The notes beneath the pieces were generated by a model, which was not told the origin of the DNA, made no database searches, and was given only the letters and a program-made list of their open reading frames with translations. Positions 7,226 through 14,657 of a stretch of DNA of 14,672 nt are shown piece by piece. The DNA comes from Lentisphaeria bacterium UBA7640 (GTDB lineage Bacteria; Verrucomicrobiota; Lentisphaeria; Victivallales; Victivallaceae), in the NCBI GenBank assembly GCA_002483765.1, contig DLIO01000022.1, positions 1 through 14,672 on the forward strand, read 5' to 3'. The first letter of the stretch is position 1; each line of letters opens with the position of its first letter. The position numbers and the translations under genes are program-made.

Positions 7226-7297
7226 AAAAAAAAAGTTTAACTCTCGTCTTTAATTCGCGCGCGCATAATGCGCGCGCAAATTCAAAGTGATATTTAT
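7226..7297 (-). terminator. Hairpin plus U-tract ending the dedA-family transcript
   Basis: On the minus strand the palindrome copy 3 lies 34 nt after the DedA-family stop codon and is followed by nine consecutive T (7234-7226), giving the stem and U-tract of a rho-independent terminator. The GC core arms (7257-7266 with 7268-7277) pair perfectly; the outer arm is partly degraded. Confidence 0.65.
7237..7297 (+). repeat. GC-core palindromic repeat, copy 3
   Basis: Centred on A7267 and in the same orientation as copy 2, with which it shares 45 identical bases (7238-7282 against 5619-5663) and a preceding ATT plus A-run. The right outer arm has drifted: an inserted C at 7283 and several changes after AAAG reduce pairing there. 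Distance between the two copies, centre to centre, is 1619 nt. Confidence 0.9.
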
Positions 7298-7330
7298 AAA
7301 GTGAAAAACTGAAAATTATCGTGATTTAAG

Positions 7331-8011
7331 TTATGCTTTTAGGTCTTTTTGTGGTTTCATCACTTGATGATGGATAGCGAGATAAACAATTACAATCAGC
7401 GCTAATGCAGACATAATCCAAATGTAATGGTCTTTAATCATCGCGGCGCCTTTGTGAACCATATCGACATAAGTCATATCGCCACTCAAGTGTCCGAAGT
7501 ACCAGCCGATAATCGCTAGAACCAAACACCAAATACCAGCGCCAAGAGCGGTAAAAATAGTGAAACGTTTGATGTTCATATTAGAAAGTCCGGCAGGAAT
7601 AGAAATTAGTTGACGAATCCCAGGAACCAAACGACAAACAAAAGTCACCAGTTCGCCGTATTGGCGAAAAACTTCCTCTGCGCGATCCAGACTCTTTTCT
7701 GGAAGGAAAAACCAACGCCCGTATTTATGCAAAAATGGGCGTCCCAACCATTTGGCAAGAAAAAAATTTATATAGGCACCAGACAATGACCCTGCCAAAC
7801 CAGCTAATAACGCAATACTTATATCTAGCCATGGAATACCAAAACTTAATTCGCCGCGGTAGGCTAAAAAACCTGCCGGAATCATTACTACTTCACTTGG
7901 AAAAGGAATGAATGAACTCTCAATCGTCATAAAGAGAAAAATAAGAAAAAAACCCCAAACCTTAGCGTGCGGCACCAACATTTGAATCTGCTCGGCAATC
8001 AAATCAGTCAT
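7331..8011 (-). CDS. DedA-family (SNARE-associated, PF09335) membrane protein
   Basis: A 226-residue inner-membrane protein of the DedA superfamily, whose members move undecaprenyl phosphate or other phospholipids across the membrane and support envelope integrity. Conserved features are IESSFIPFPSEVVMIPAGFL (30-49, with Glu31 and Glu40 in the re-entrant loop), the glycine-rich helix GLAGSLSGAYINFFLAKWLGR (71-91), and FVCRLVPGIRQLISIPAG (125-141 region, with Arg127 and Arg133), followed by NMNIKRF. Hydrophobic segments at about 19-30, 63-86, 150-173 and 197-213 complete the usual topology. The start at 8011 is supported by GAAGGGA about 12 nt upstream. It stands alone: divergent from aspS and followed by palindrome copy 3. 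Which lipid it handles cannot be read from the sequence. Confidence 0.92.
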   Translation of the reverse strand: MTDLIAEQIQMLVPHAKVWGFFLIFLFMTIESSFIPFPSEVVMIPAGFLAYRGELSFGIPWLDISIALLAGLAGSLSGAYINFFLAKWLGRPFLHKYGRWFFLPEKSLDRAEEVFRQYGELVTFVCRLVPGIRQLISIPAGLSNMNIKRFTIFTALGAGIWCLVLAIIGWYFGHLSGDMTYVDMVHKGAAMIKDHYIWIMSALALIVIVYLAIHHQVMKPQKDLKA

Positions 8012-8292
8012 AACTTTTGAATCCCTTCATAGTATTTTTAATGAAACTTACACAGCATAATTAGCTGTTAACGGAGTTTTCAATTTCCCATTGAGAACCT
8101 GTCGTTTTGTCGAAATTAAACTTGATAACGTATCGGTAAAATTAAGATTTGCAACATCATGTCTGGCAACAATATCATGAATCGTAATAAATCAGATGAA
8201 AAGTGTGGGATAAAAGGAGCATTTACCGCGTTTTGTGCTATTTTATCAAGACTACGAAACTTTAATACAAAGATACAGGAAAATAGAAACTT

Positions 8293-10101
8293 ATGAGTAA
8301 ATTCAGAACCCACAACTGCGGCGAGTTACAAAAAGAAGATGCCGGCAAGAAAGTAAAATTAGCAGGTTGGATTCACAGCGTCCGCGATCATGGTGGCGTT
8401 ATCTTCATCGACCTTCGCGACCATTTTGGGATCACTCAAATCGTGATCAATCCGGACATGGCGTTTTATCAGGAACTCGAACGCTGGCGCATAGAGTCGG
8501 TAGTCTCCTTTGCTGGATCAATATTAGAACGCAGTCCTGAGAATGTCAACCCGAAGATCCCGACTGGAGAATTGGAACTTATTGCCGAAGAGATGGAGAT
8601 TCTCGGAGAAGCTGAAATGATTCCATTCCAAGTCGCAAAAGATGACATGGCGCCTGAAGCGCTACGTCTGAAATATCGTTTCCTCGACCTCCGCCGTGAA
8701 AAATTGCATAAAAACATCATTATGCGCAGTAACGTCATTGCGTCAATACGTAAATATATGTGGGAAAATAACTTCCACGAATTTCAAACTCCAATTTTGA
8801 CTGCCAGTTCTCCTGAAGGCGCGCGCGATTATCTAGTTCCAAGCCGTCTGCATCCGGGCAAATTCTACGCATTACCGCAAGCTCCGCAACAGTTCAAACA
8901 GTTATTGATGGTTTCTGGTTTTGATCGATATTTTCAGATTGCACCGTGTTTTCGCGACGAAGATGCACGCGCCGACCGTTCACCCGGCGAATTCTATCAG
9001 CTTGATATTGAAATGAGTTTTGTCGAACAAGAAGACATCTTTGCACTTGTTGAAGGCTTACTACATCGACTTTTCACTAAATTTTCAAATAAAAGCGTCG
9101 ATGCACTACCTTTCGTGCGAATTCCATACCGTGAATCCATGCAGCGTTTTGGTTCCGACAAACCAGACTTGCGCAACCCGCTGGAAATGATCGATGTTAC
9201 CGATACCTTCAAAGGTTGCGGTTTCAAAGCATTTGCTGACGTCGCGGACAAAGGTGGCGTAGTGCGCGCTATTCGCGTGCCTCAAGTCGCGGAAAAATCG
9301 CGTAAGTTTTTTGACGACATGATCAAGTTTGCGCAAAGCCATGGTGCCAAAGGGATGGCGTACATTATTTGGAGCGGTGGCGAAGAAAAGAGCCCAATCG
9401 TGAAATTTTTGGAACGGGAAGTCATTGACAAACTCAAAACTGCCGGCAAAGTCCAGGACGGAGACGCCATGTTCTTTTTGGCAGACAAAGAAAAAATTGT
9501 CCAAAGCGTTGGTGGAGCAGTAATCCCTGAATTGGGAAAACAGCTTGAACTAATTGATAAAAATGCGTTTAAATTCTGTTGGATTATCGACTATCCGATG
9601 TTTGAAACTGACGAAGAAACTGGTGCAATCGGTTTCAGCCACAACCCATTTTCCATGCCTCAAGGTGGAATGGACGCGCTGATCAACAAAGATCCTCTGG
9701 ATATCCTAGCTTATCAGTATGATATTGTATGCAATGGCATTGAATTGTCTAGCGGTGCAATTCGTAATCATCGCCCAGAAATTATGTACAAAGCTTTTGA
9801 AATCGCTGGTTATGACAAAAGCGTAGTTGACGACAAGTTTGGCGGTATGATAAATGCTTTCAAACACGGAGCACCGCCGCATGGTGGTATTGCTCCAGGC
9901 GTCGATCGTATCGTAATGTTATTGGCCAATGAACCCAATATCCGTGAAGTGATTGCATTCCCATTCAATCAGCAAGCTCAGGATTTGATGATGAACGCTC
10001 CTGCGGAAGTCACTTCTAAGCATTTGCGCGAACTCCATCTCAAAGTTGTAATCCCAGAAAAACCTAAAACAATGGCTATTCCTCCCAAAAAGGAACTCTG
10101 A
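8293..10101 (+). CDS. aspS: Aspartyl-tRNA synthetase, bacterial type
   Basis: Charges tRNA(Asp), and possibly tRNA(Asn), with aspartate in the cytoplasm. At 602 residues it has the bacterial length: an anticodon-binding OB fold (1-105), the class II catalytic domain split by the bacterial GAD insertion (about 300-410), and a C-terminal extension. Visible motifs are RFLDLRR (129-135), LPQAPQQFKQLLM (194-206), motif 2 FRDEDARADRSPGEFYQLDIE (220-240), where SPGEF is one residue longer than the common QPEF form, and motif 3 GGIAPGVDRIVMLL (531-544). His33 in RDHGG occupies the position that is Leu in discriminating enzymes such as that of E. coli and His in the non-discriminating Pseudomonas enzyme, so mischarging of tRNA(Asn) is predicted. 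AGGAA at 8277-8281 lies 11 nt before the ATG. The next gene begins 2 nt after the stop. Confidence 0.98.
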   Translation: MSKFRTHNCGELQKEDAGKKVKLAGWIHSVRDHGGVIFIDLRDHFGITQIVINPDMAFYQELERWRIESVVSFAGSILERSPENVNPKIPTGELELIAEEMEILGEAEMIPFQVAKDDMAPEALRLKYRFLDLRREKLHKNIIMRSNVIASIRKYMWENNFHEFQTPILTASSPEGARDYLVPSRLHPGKFYALPQAPQQFKQLLMVSGFDRYFQIAPCFRDEDARADRSPGEFYQLDIEMSFVEQEDIFALVEGLLHRLFTKFSNKSVDALPFVRIPYRESMQRFGSDKPDLRNPLEMIDVTDTFKGCGFKAFADVADKGGVVRAIRVPQVAEKSRKFFDDMIKFAQSHGAKGMAYIIWSGGEEKSPIVKFLEREVIDKLKTAGKVQDGDAMFFLADKEKIVQSVGGAVIPELGKQLELIDKNAFKFCWIIDYPMFETDEETGAIGFSHNPFSMPQGGMDALINKDPLDILAYQYDIVCNGIELSSGAIRNHRPEIMYKAFEIAGYDKSVVDDKFGGMINAFKHGAPPHGGIAPGVDRIVMLLANEPNIREVIAFPFNQQAQDLMMNAPAEVTSKHLRELHLKVVIPEKPKTMAIPPKKEL

Positions 10102-10103
10102 AT

Positions 10104-11084
10104 ATGACATTTTTAAAAGCAGTTTTGTTATTGGCTTTGTGTTCAGTTGCGACCGTACTACTTCAAGCACAATCGTTAGAAGGATTTGTCCCTGCCGATG
10201 CCACGACTGTGGCATCTTTTAAACTGCGGGAGATTTTTAATCTGCCAGTATTTAAAAATGAGAAAAACAGTGAGATCCAGGAGTTGCGTTCCAAGATTGA
10301 AAAGTTTGATTTTACCGGTAGCGGCATTCCAAGAAGAATAATGGCGATATATGGTTCAAGCTATAAAAAGCCAATTATCTTAATCCCGACTGCACTTCCT
10401 GCGTCGCAATTTGAGGAACAGCTCAAGAAAATATCCAAAGAGATACCGGATATCAAATATGAGAAATTAACTCAAGGTAATTTTGAAGGATATAGAATTT
10501 CCAGCAGCACAAAAATCGGTCAATCCGATAGCTTTTATGTTTATCATTTGACCGGAGATGTTATAGCCGTGTTAATGGATGACACCATCAGCCCTGGTTA
10601 TCTTCAAGCAGGCTCGACTCCTAACCCATTGACGCGAGTCGCCACACATGGAGATTCTAACGAGTTGGTACGGATCGTAAATGCTGGACTTATTCCAAAC
10701 GTCCTTGAGCAGAACGCGCAGGGTTTGCAGCAGATCTTGATAACCATCAGCAAAGCTAATGCCATCGCTGATTCTTTTAAGGGTTATGCCGAGCTAAGTT
10801 TTGATAAGCCAGAAGCAGCCGGCCAAGCCACGATGATGCTGCAAATGTTATTCACCATAATGACCCCTACCCTGTTTAAGGAAAATCCGACTCTGAGCAG
10901 TGATATCATTAAAGCTGTTGGATTTCAGACTAAGGGCAATAAAACTATAGTCGACGCTCATGTTACTGCGGCTCTTTTGGATAAATTAAAGACAGAACTG
11001 GAAAACGTAAGTAGGGATTGGGTGGGTAATAATGTTGCGAATAGCACAACTACAGCGCCGACAGCGCCATTAGTTGTTCAATAA
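10104..11084 (+). CDS. Secreted protein of unknown function, linked to aspS
   Basis: A 326-residue protein I do not recognise. Residues 1-22 are a signal peptide (hydrophobic LLLALCSVATVLL, probable cut after LQA), so it is periplasmic or outer-membrane associated. The mature start, FVPADATTVASFKLREIF, resembles the opening of bacterial proteins that begin with P-x-D-[AT] and Val/Ala-rich strands (DUF3352-like), but the rest does not let me assign a family. The middle shows alternating strand and helix; the tail (about 312-326) is low complexity, rich in Thr, Ala and Pro. Its start is fixed by AAGGAA (10090-10095), which lies within the last codons of aspS, and only 2 nt separate the genes. 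It is therefore almost surely translated from the aspS transcript, although no functional tie to tRNA charging is apparent. Confidence 0.8.
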   Translation: MTFLKAVLLLALCSVATVLLQAQSLEGFVPADATTVASFKLREIFNLPVFKNEKNSEIQELRSKIEKFDFTGSGIPRRIMAIYGSSYKKPIILIPTALPASQFEEQLKKISKEIPDIKYEKLTQGNFEGYRISSSTKIGQSDSFYVYHLTGDVIAVLMDDTISPGYLQAGSTPNPLTRVATHGDSNELVRIVNAGLIPNVLEQNAQGLQQILITISKANAIADSFKGYAELSFDKPEAAGQATMMLQMLFTIMTPTLFKENPTLSSDIIKAVGFQTKGNKTIVDAHVTAALLDKLKTELENVSRDWVGNNVANSTTTAPTAPLVVQ

Positions 11085-11171
11085 AATCACAATTTTACGG
11101 GTTGCGATGCTATAGCGTATAGTAATTAATATGGTGAAATTTATCACCAGTGCGGGAGAAGTTATAATTTC

Positions 11172-12650
11172 ATGAAAAACGTGCTTGAACGAATTATTGT
11201 CAGAGATGACAACCAATTTGAGATTAAATATACCTATCCGCTGCAGCCAGAAAAAGAAACAACAAAATACTTCGTTGAAATGTTTTTATTCCTTCCACAA
11301 GGATTGAATATCAATAATAAAACCTACGGCAAAAAGAAATTTTACCGTGACTCGACAAATTATATCCGTTTCAAAACTCCAGCTTTTTCCTTGCCAGAGA
11401 TCATTGCTGGTAAAGCGAATCCATTATACAAAACGACTATTGCCCTAAAAGAGCTAATCGAAGCTCCAGAGACTAAGGAACACCGGGAAAACTATGATTA
11501 TCATCTGAAGATGTTTTCTTCTATTTTAAAAAGCGCGCTTCGCGATGAAGAAAAACGTCTTGAAAACATCATAGAACCGGAAGAACTCAACACTGCTATA
11601 AAGCGAATGGTTGTAACATTGTCGCAAATCTTGACATTGTTCCGCGAACTACGTAACGTCAACGGTTTTTTCACCCTTGAAAGTCGCTGGAAAACCCTGT
11701 TTGCTTTATCGGATGAATACAACAGCATCATTGCAGAATTCCATCTATTCAAGCTCCTTGATTTTCTCGGCAATGTTCCTGAGGCCGAGCGCCATTCTGA
11801 CGTTTGTGCCGACGTGCGCGAACTGATAAATCTTGAAGTCTCACACCGCTCCTCTGCTGGATATCCGTCAATCGTCCGCGACAGATCTGACAACGAAACA
11901 TTTTTATACCGTGCTCGAACCTTAAAAAAAATTATGGGCAGTATCTTATTCTTGCATACTCAAAATTATAGCGATGGCAGAATCGCAAAGCAGTTTATGC
12001 TTTCCTTGGCAGCAGGCTTGGCAATGAGTCTTGCGATGATTTTCCTACTAGTAGGTCAAAAAGTCTTTGGCAATATTGCGTTATGGTTGGTGATAAGTAC
12101 GGTTATTGGATATATAATTAGAGATCGCACAAAGGAGTCATCACGAGCTCTTTTTAGCAATTGGATTGAGAAATATTTTTTTGATTATAAAACAATCATC
12201 ATGGATAATCTAAATCGTAAAATTGGGGAATGCCGCAGTTCTATTTCATTCCTCGAGCCATCAGCCGTGCCACAGGATATCGTAAAAATTCGTAACCGTG
12301 ATATTTTGGCAGAGTTAGCCGGAAGTGGACTAGATGAAGAGATAATTTATTCACGCAAGCAAATCAATCTAAATAATGCCGAATGCAGTAAAATATGGAC
12401 AGACTTCCGGGTAGAAGGGATCAACGATATTGTTCGGGTTAATCTGGACGAAATCATGAGTAAAATGGATAAGCCCGAGCGTGAATTATATTTTTTAGAT
12501 GGCGAGAAGTGTGCAAAAACTGATTCCATTAGTGTTTATCATCTAAATATGATTTTGCGATACGGCATGGACAAAGAATCAGAAACCCGCAAAATAAGAT
12601 TAATATTAAACAGTAACGGCATTCGCCGTATCGTCGAAACTATTATTTAA
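11172..12650 (+). CDS. Conserved-looking membrane protein of unknown function, two central helices
   Basis: A 492-residue protein without a signal peptide and without a recognised catalytic motif. Two hydrophobic helices at about 274-294 and 299-316 form a hairpin that should place the long N-terminal (1-270) and C-terminal (318-492) parts on the same side, probably the cytoplasm. The N-terminal block with FLFLPQGLNINNKTYGKKKF and FYRDSTNYIRFKTP (38-71) reads like a conserved signature. I have an impression of similar unnamed proteins in other Gram-negative bacteria, but cannot check it. Residues 110-200 are predicted helical, with charged heptad-like stretches. The start has a good ribosome site, GGGAGAAG (11154-11161), 10 nt before the ATG. 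The 87-nt gap after the secreted-protein gene holds two small inverted repeats (CTATA/TATAG and GGTGA/TCACC), so separate regulation is possible. Confidence 0.8.
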   Translation: MKNVLERIIVRDDNQFEIKYTYPLQPEKETTKYFVEMFLFLPQGLNINNKTYGKKKFYRDSTNYIRFKTPAFSLPEIIAGKANPLYKTTIALKELIEAPETKEHRENYDYHLKMFSSILKSALRDEEKRLENIIEPEELNTAIKRMVVTLSQILTLFRELRNVNGFFTLESRWKTLFALSDEYNSIIAEFHLFKLLDFLGNVPEAERHSDVCADVRELINLEVSHRSSAGYPSIVRDRSDNETFLYRARTLKKIMGSILFLHTQNYSDGRIAKQFMLSLAAGLAMSLAMIFLLVGQKVFGNIALWLVISTVIGYIIRDRTKESSRALFSNWIEKYFFDYKTIIMDNLNRKIGECRSSISFLEPSAVPQDIVKIRNRDILAELAGSGLDEEIIYSRKQINLNNAECSKIWTDFRVEGINDIVRVNLDEIMSKMDKPERELYFLDGEKCAKTDSISVYHLNMILRYGMDKESETRKIRLILNSNGIRRIVETII

Positions 12651-12779
12651 TACCGATTTATCTTAAAACCAGTAATAAATTTCTTATTCGCTATTTCACT
12701 TGAAAAGATCAAATTATAGCTTCATCTTATATTGAACCCAGAATTATACAATACCACAAACAAATAGGAGAACGACATA

Positions 12780-13802
12780 ATGTTTAAACAAAAAGATTTC
12801 TTACGCGAACGCACCGGTTCCATTCGGCAACTGGCCTCAATCCGTCGCGCGATTCTTGACGATGGCAAAGGTCGCGGTATGCGGGTTTGGGATGTTAACA
12901 ATGGCAGTGGTCTCTCATTCACCGTTTATCCAGACCGCGGAATGGATATTGGAGAAGCGTGGTTCAAAGGAATCCCATTGGCTTGGATCTCTAAAAATGG
13001 CCCCGTCGCGCCACAATTTTTCGAAAACGATGGCTCGCAATGGTTGCGTTCATGGGGTGGCGGTCTATTAACTGGATGTGGCCTGATTAATGTCGGCGAC
13101 CCAGTTGATCTCGGTGAAGAAAAAATGGGACTGCACGGACGCCTTTCACACACTCCAGCCGAAAATATCAATACTAAGACCAAGTGGAGTAAGTCTGGTT
13201 TCTATATTCTGGAAGCGACCGGGGAAGTTCGACAAAGTAAAGTATTCGGTGAAAACCTGTTACTGACCCGCCGCATCTCAACTGCTATGGGTGACAACTC
13301 CATCATAATTGAAGATACCGTCGAAAACCAGGGTTTCCACCCATCGCCATTTATGCTGCTTTACCACATCAATCTGGGCTGGCCATTGATTGATACCGGT
13401 TGTGAACTCGAGGCGGTCGAACACGAAATTGAGCCACAAAATGCAAAATCTGCAGTGGGCCTAGATGAATGGAACAAAGTCGGCGTGCCTGAAGCCGGTG
13501 CCTCCGGACAAGTGTTCTATCACCATATCCCTGCGACTGATTGCGGCTGTGCTGTGATTAAACTAATTAATAAAAAACTTAATATCGCGCTAAAGCTCGA
13601 TTATCGCTTAGATGAATTGCCCTATCTCGTGCAATGGAAAAACATGGCTAAATGTGAATACGCGCTCGGCCTTGAACCCGCCAATTGTCTACCTGATGGC
13701 CAAATCAAAAATGCCGAACGTGGCATTTTGAAAACCTTAGAACCTGGTGAAACTACCACCGCCATGGTCAAGTTAAGCATCGAAGAACTGGACAATGACT
13801 GA
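12780..13802 (+). CDS. DUF4432 family protein, aldose 1-epimerase-like
   Basis: A 340-residue protein of the galactose-mutarotase-like beta-sandwich superfamily, DUF4432 branch, probably acting on a sugar or sugar derivative in the cytoplasm. Family landmarks are FTVYPDRGMDIGEAWFKGIP (47-66), GGGLLTGCGLINVG (93-106), MGLHGRLSHTPA (116-127, His119), the second histidine in LLYHINLGWP (193-202, His196) and the candidate general base Glu299 in YALGLEPANC (294-303). The histidine pair plus the glutamate match the catalytic layout of aldose epimerases. The start is supported by AGGAGAA (12766-12772) 7 nt before the ATG. It follows the membrane-protein gene by 129 nt and converges on galM, another protein of the same fold, with palindrome copy 4 between them. 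Substrate and reaction are not established for the family as far as I know. Confidence 0.88.
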   Translation: MFKQKDFLRERTGSIRQLASIRRAILDDGKGRGMRVWDVNNGSGLSFTVYPDRGMDIGEAWFKGIPLAWISKNGPVAPQFFENDGSQWLRSWGGGLLTGCGLINVGDPVDLGEEKMGLHGRLSHTPAENINTKTKWSKSGFYILEATGEVRQSKVFGENLLLTRRISTAMGDNSIIIEDTVENQGFHPSPFMLLYHINLGWPLIDTGCELEAVEHEIEPQNAKSAVGLDEWNKVGVPEAGASGQVFYHHIPATDCGCAVIKLINKKLNIALKLDYRLDELPYLVQWKNMAKCEYALGLEPANCLPDGQIKNAERGILKTLEPGETTTAMVKLSIEELDND

Positions 13803-13861
13803 GTCAAAGGTTTTAAGTTTCAAGAAAAAGATGGGAAACACAAAACCATGAATACGTCAAT

Positions 13862-13922
13862 GTAACTTTCATCTTTAATTCACGCGCGCATTATGCGCGC
13901 GCGAATTAGAACTTTAAATTAC
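13862..13922 (-). repeat. GC-core palindromic repeat, copy 4 (inverted, overlaps galM end)
   Basis: Centred on T13892. It aligns without gaps over 61 nt to the reverse complement of copy 2, so it lies in the opposite orientation. The inner 18 pairs have one mismatch (13882/13902) and one G-T pair; the outer arms are more diverged. Pairing resumes outside the element for five more positions (13857-13861 with 13923-13927, one G-T). It sits between two convergent genes and includes the galM stop codon. It lacks the A-run seen beside copies 2 and 3. Confidence 0.85.
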
Positions 13923-14657
13923 GTTGAAACGAAGGACTGTGTTTTGCCGATAGATATCCCCTGCGCGTAGAGTCGTCGACGGAAAATCGGCATGATTAGG
14001 TGAATCGGGAAAGTGTTGCGCCTCGAAGCAGAAGCTGTTGTATTTTCCATCCAGCCCTAAGCTGGTGTAAAATTGAACCGCAGGTTCAGTCGTAAACAAT
14101 TCCATAACGATTCCAGTGGTTGCCGAACTTGCGGTAGCAGCTGGAACGCGCAGTGATGCACAATTATGATTCAAAATATAATTATGATCAAATCCTCTGG
14201 TGAGCGCTAATTCACCCGAACATTCCCGCAAAACAGCGGCAATATTTGCGGGCTCACGTAAATCCAATGTGGTATTATCTAATGAAAGAATTGTACCTGT
14301 CGGGATTTTGTTCACATCGCTTTCAGTATAAGAATCTGCGTTGATAAAGAATTCATGTTCATCGATATCCCCAGATCCGCTCAGATTAAAATAAGCATGA
14401 TTAGTCAAATTGATTACAGTAGCTCGATCAGATTCGGCGTAATAATCGATCGTCAATGCATTGTCGTCATGCAAAGCATAAACAACTTTAACCCGTAGGT
14501 GCCCAGGAAACCCCTGATCTCCATCGGGACTTTCTAAACTCATTTCTAGCGTGTTTCCAACAATTTTAGCATCCCAGAAGCGCTGTGAAAAGCCTTCAGT
14601 TCCGCCATGGAGTGTGAATTTAGGATGATTGGCGTTAAGTTTGTAAACATTTGTCAA
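13914..14657 (-). CDS. galM: Aldose 1-epimerase (galactose mutarotase), N-terminally truncated
   Basis: GalM interconverts alpha and beta anomers of aldoses. The 247 codons present cover the catalytic core: LHGG (His17), LTNHAYFNLSG (His87), FDHNYIL (Asp157) and CFEAQHFPDSPNHADFPS (Glu212, the general base). Compared with the usual length of about 340 residues, roughly 80-90 N-terminal residues are missing, including the GRYANRI segment. The only upstream start candidate in frame is a TTG at 14657 with no ribosome site, and a TAA in the same frame lies at 14664-14666. The gene is therefore either broken by a frameshift or insertion near 14645-14666, or the base calls there are wrong. Another minus-strand frame stays open to the window edge, which fits a frameshift, but its sequence does not clearly resemble GalM. 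The stop codon and last codons lie inside palindrome copy 4. Confidence 0.8.
   Translation of the reverse strand: MTNVYKLNANHPKFTLHGGTEGFSQRFWDAKIVGNTLEMSLESPDGDQGFPGHLRVKVVYALHDDNALTIDYYAESDRATVINLTNHAYFNLSGSGDIDEHEFFINADSYTESDVNKIPTGTILSLDNTTLDLREPANIAAVLRECSGELALTRGFDHNYILNHNCASLRVPAATASSATTGIVMELFTTEPAVQFYTSLGLDGKYNSFCFEAQHFPDSPNHADFPSTTLRAGDIYRQNTVLRFNVI

Noticed and set aside
8116..8313. 65-codon minus-strand reading frame between the DedA gene and aspS
   Set aside because: Overlaps the aspS start, has no clear ribosome site, and its sequence has no recognisable domain; the spacer is better read as the divergent promoter region.
8818..8835. GGCGCGCGCGATTAT in aspS, resembling the repeat core
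   Set aside because: It encodes conserved AspRS residues (GARDY) and lacks the second arm, so the likeness is coincidental.
9106..9504. 132-codon reading frame opposite aspS
   Set aside because: Entirely antisense to a conserved synthetase, with no domain or start signal; a frame shadow.
11110..11147. Two small inverted repeats (CTATA/TATAG, GGTGA/TCACC) as operators or a terminator
   Set aside because: Five-base arms are expected by chance at this length and no U-run follows; noted only in the gene entry.
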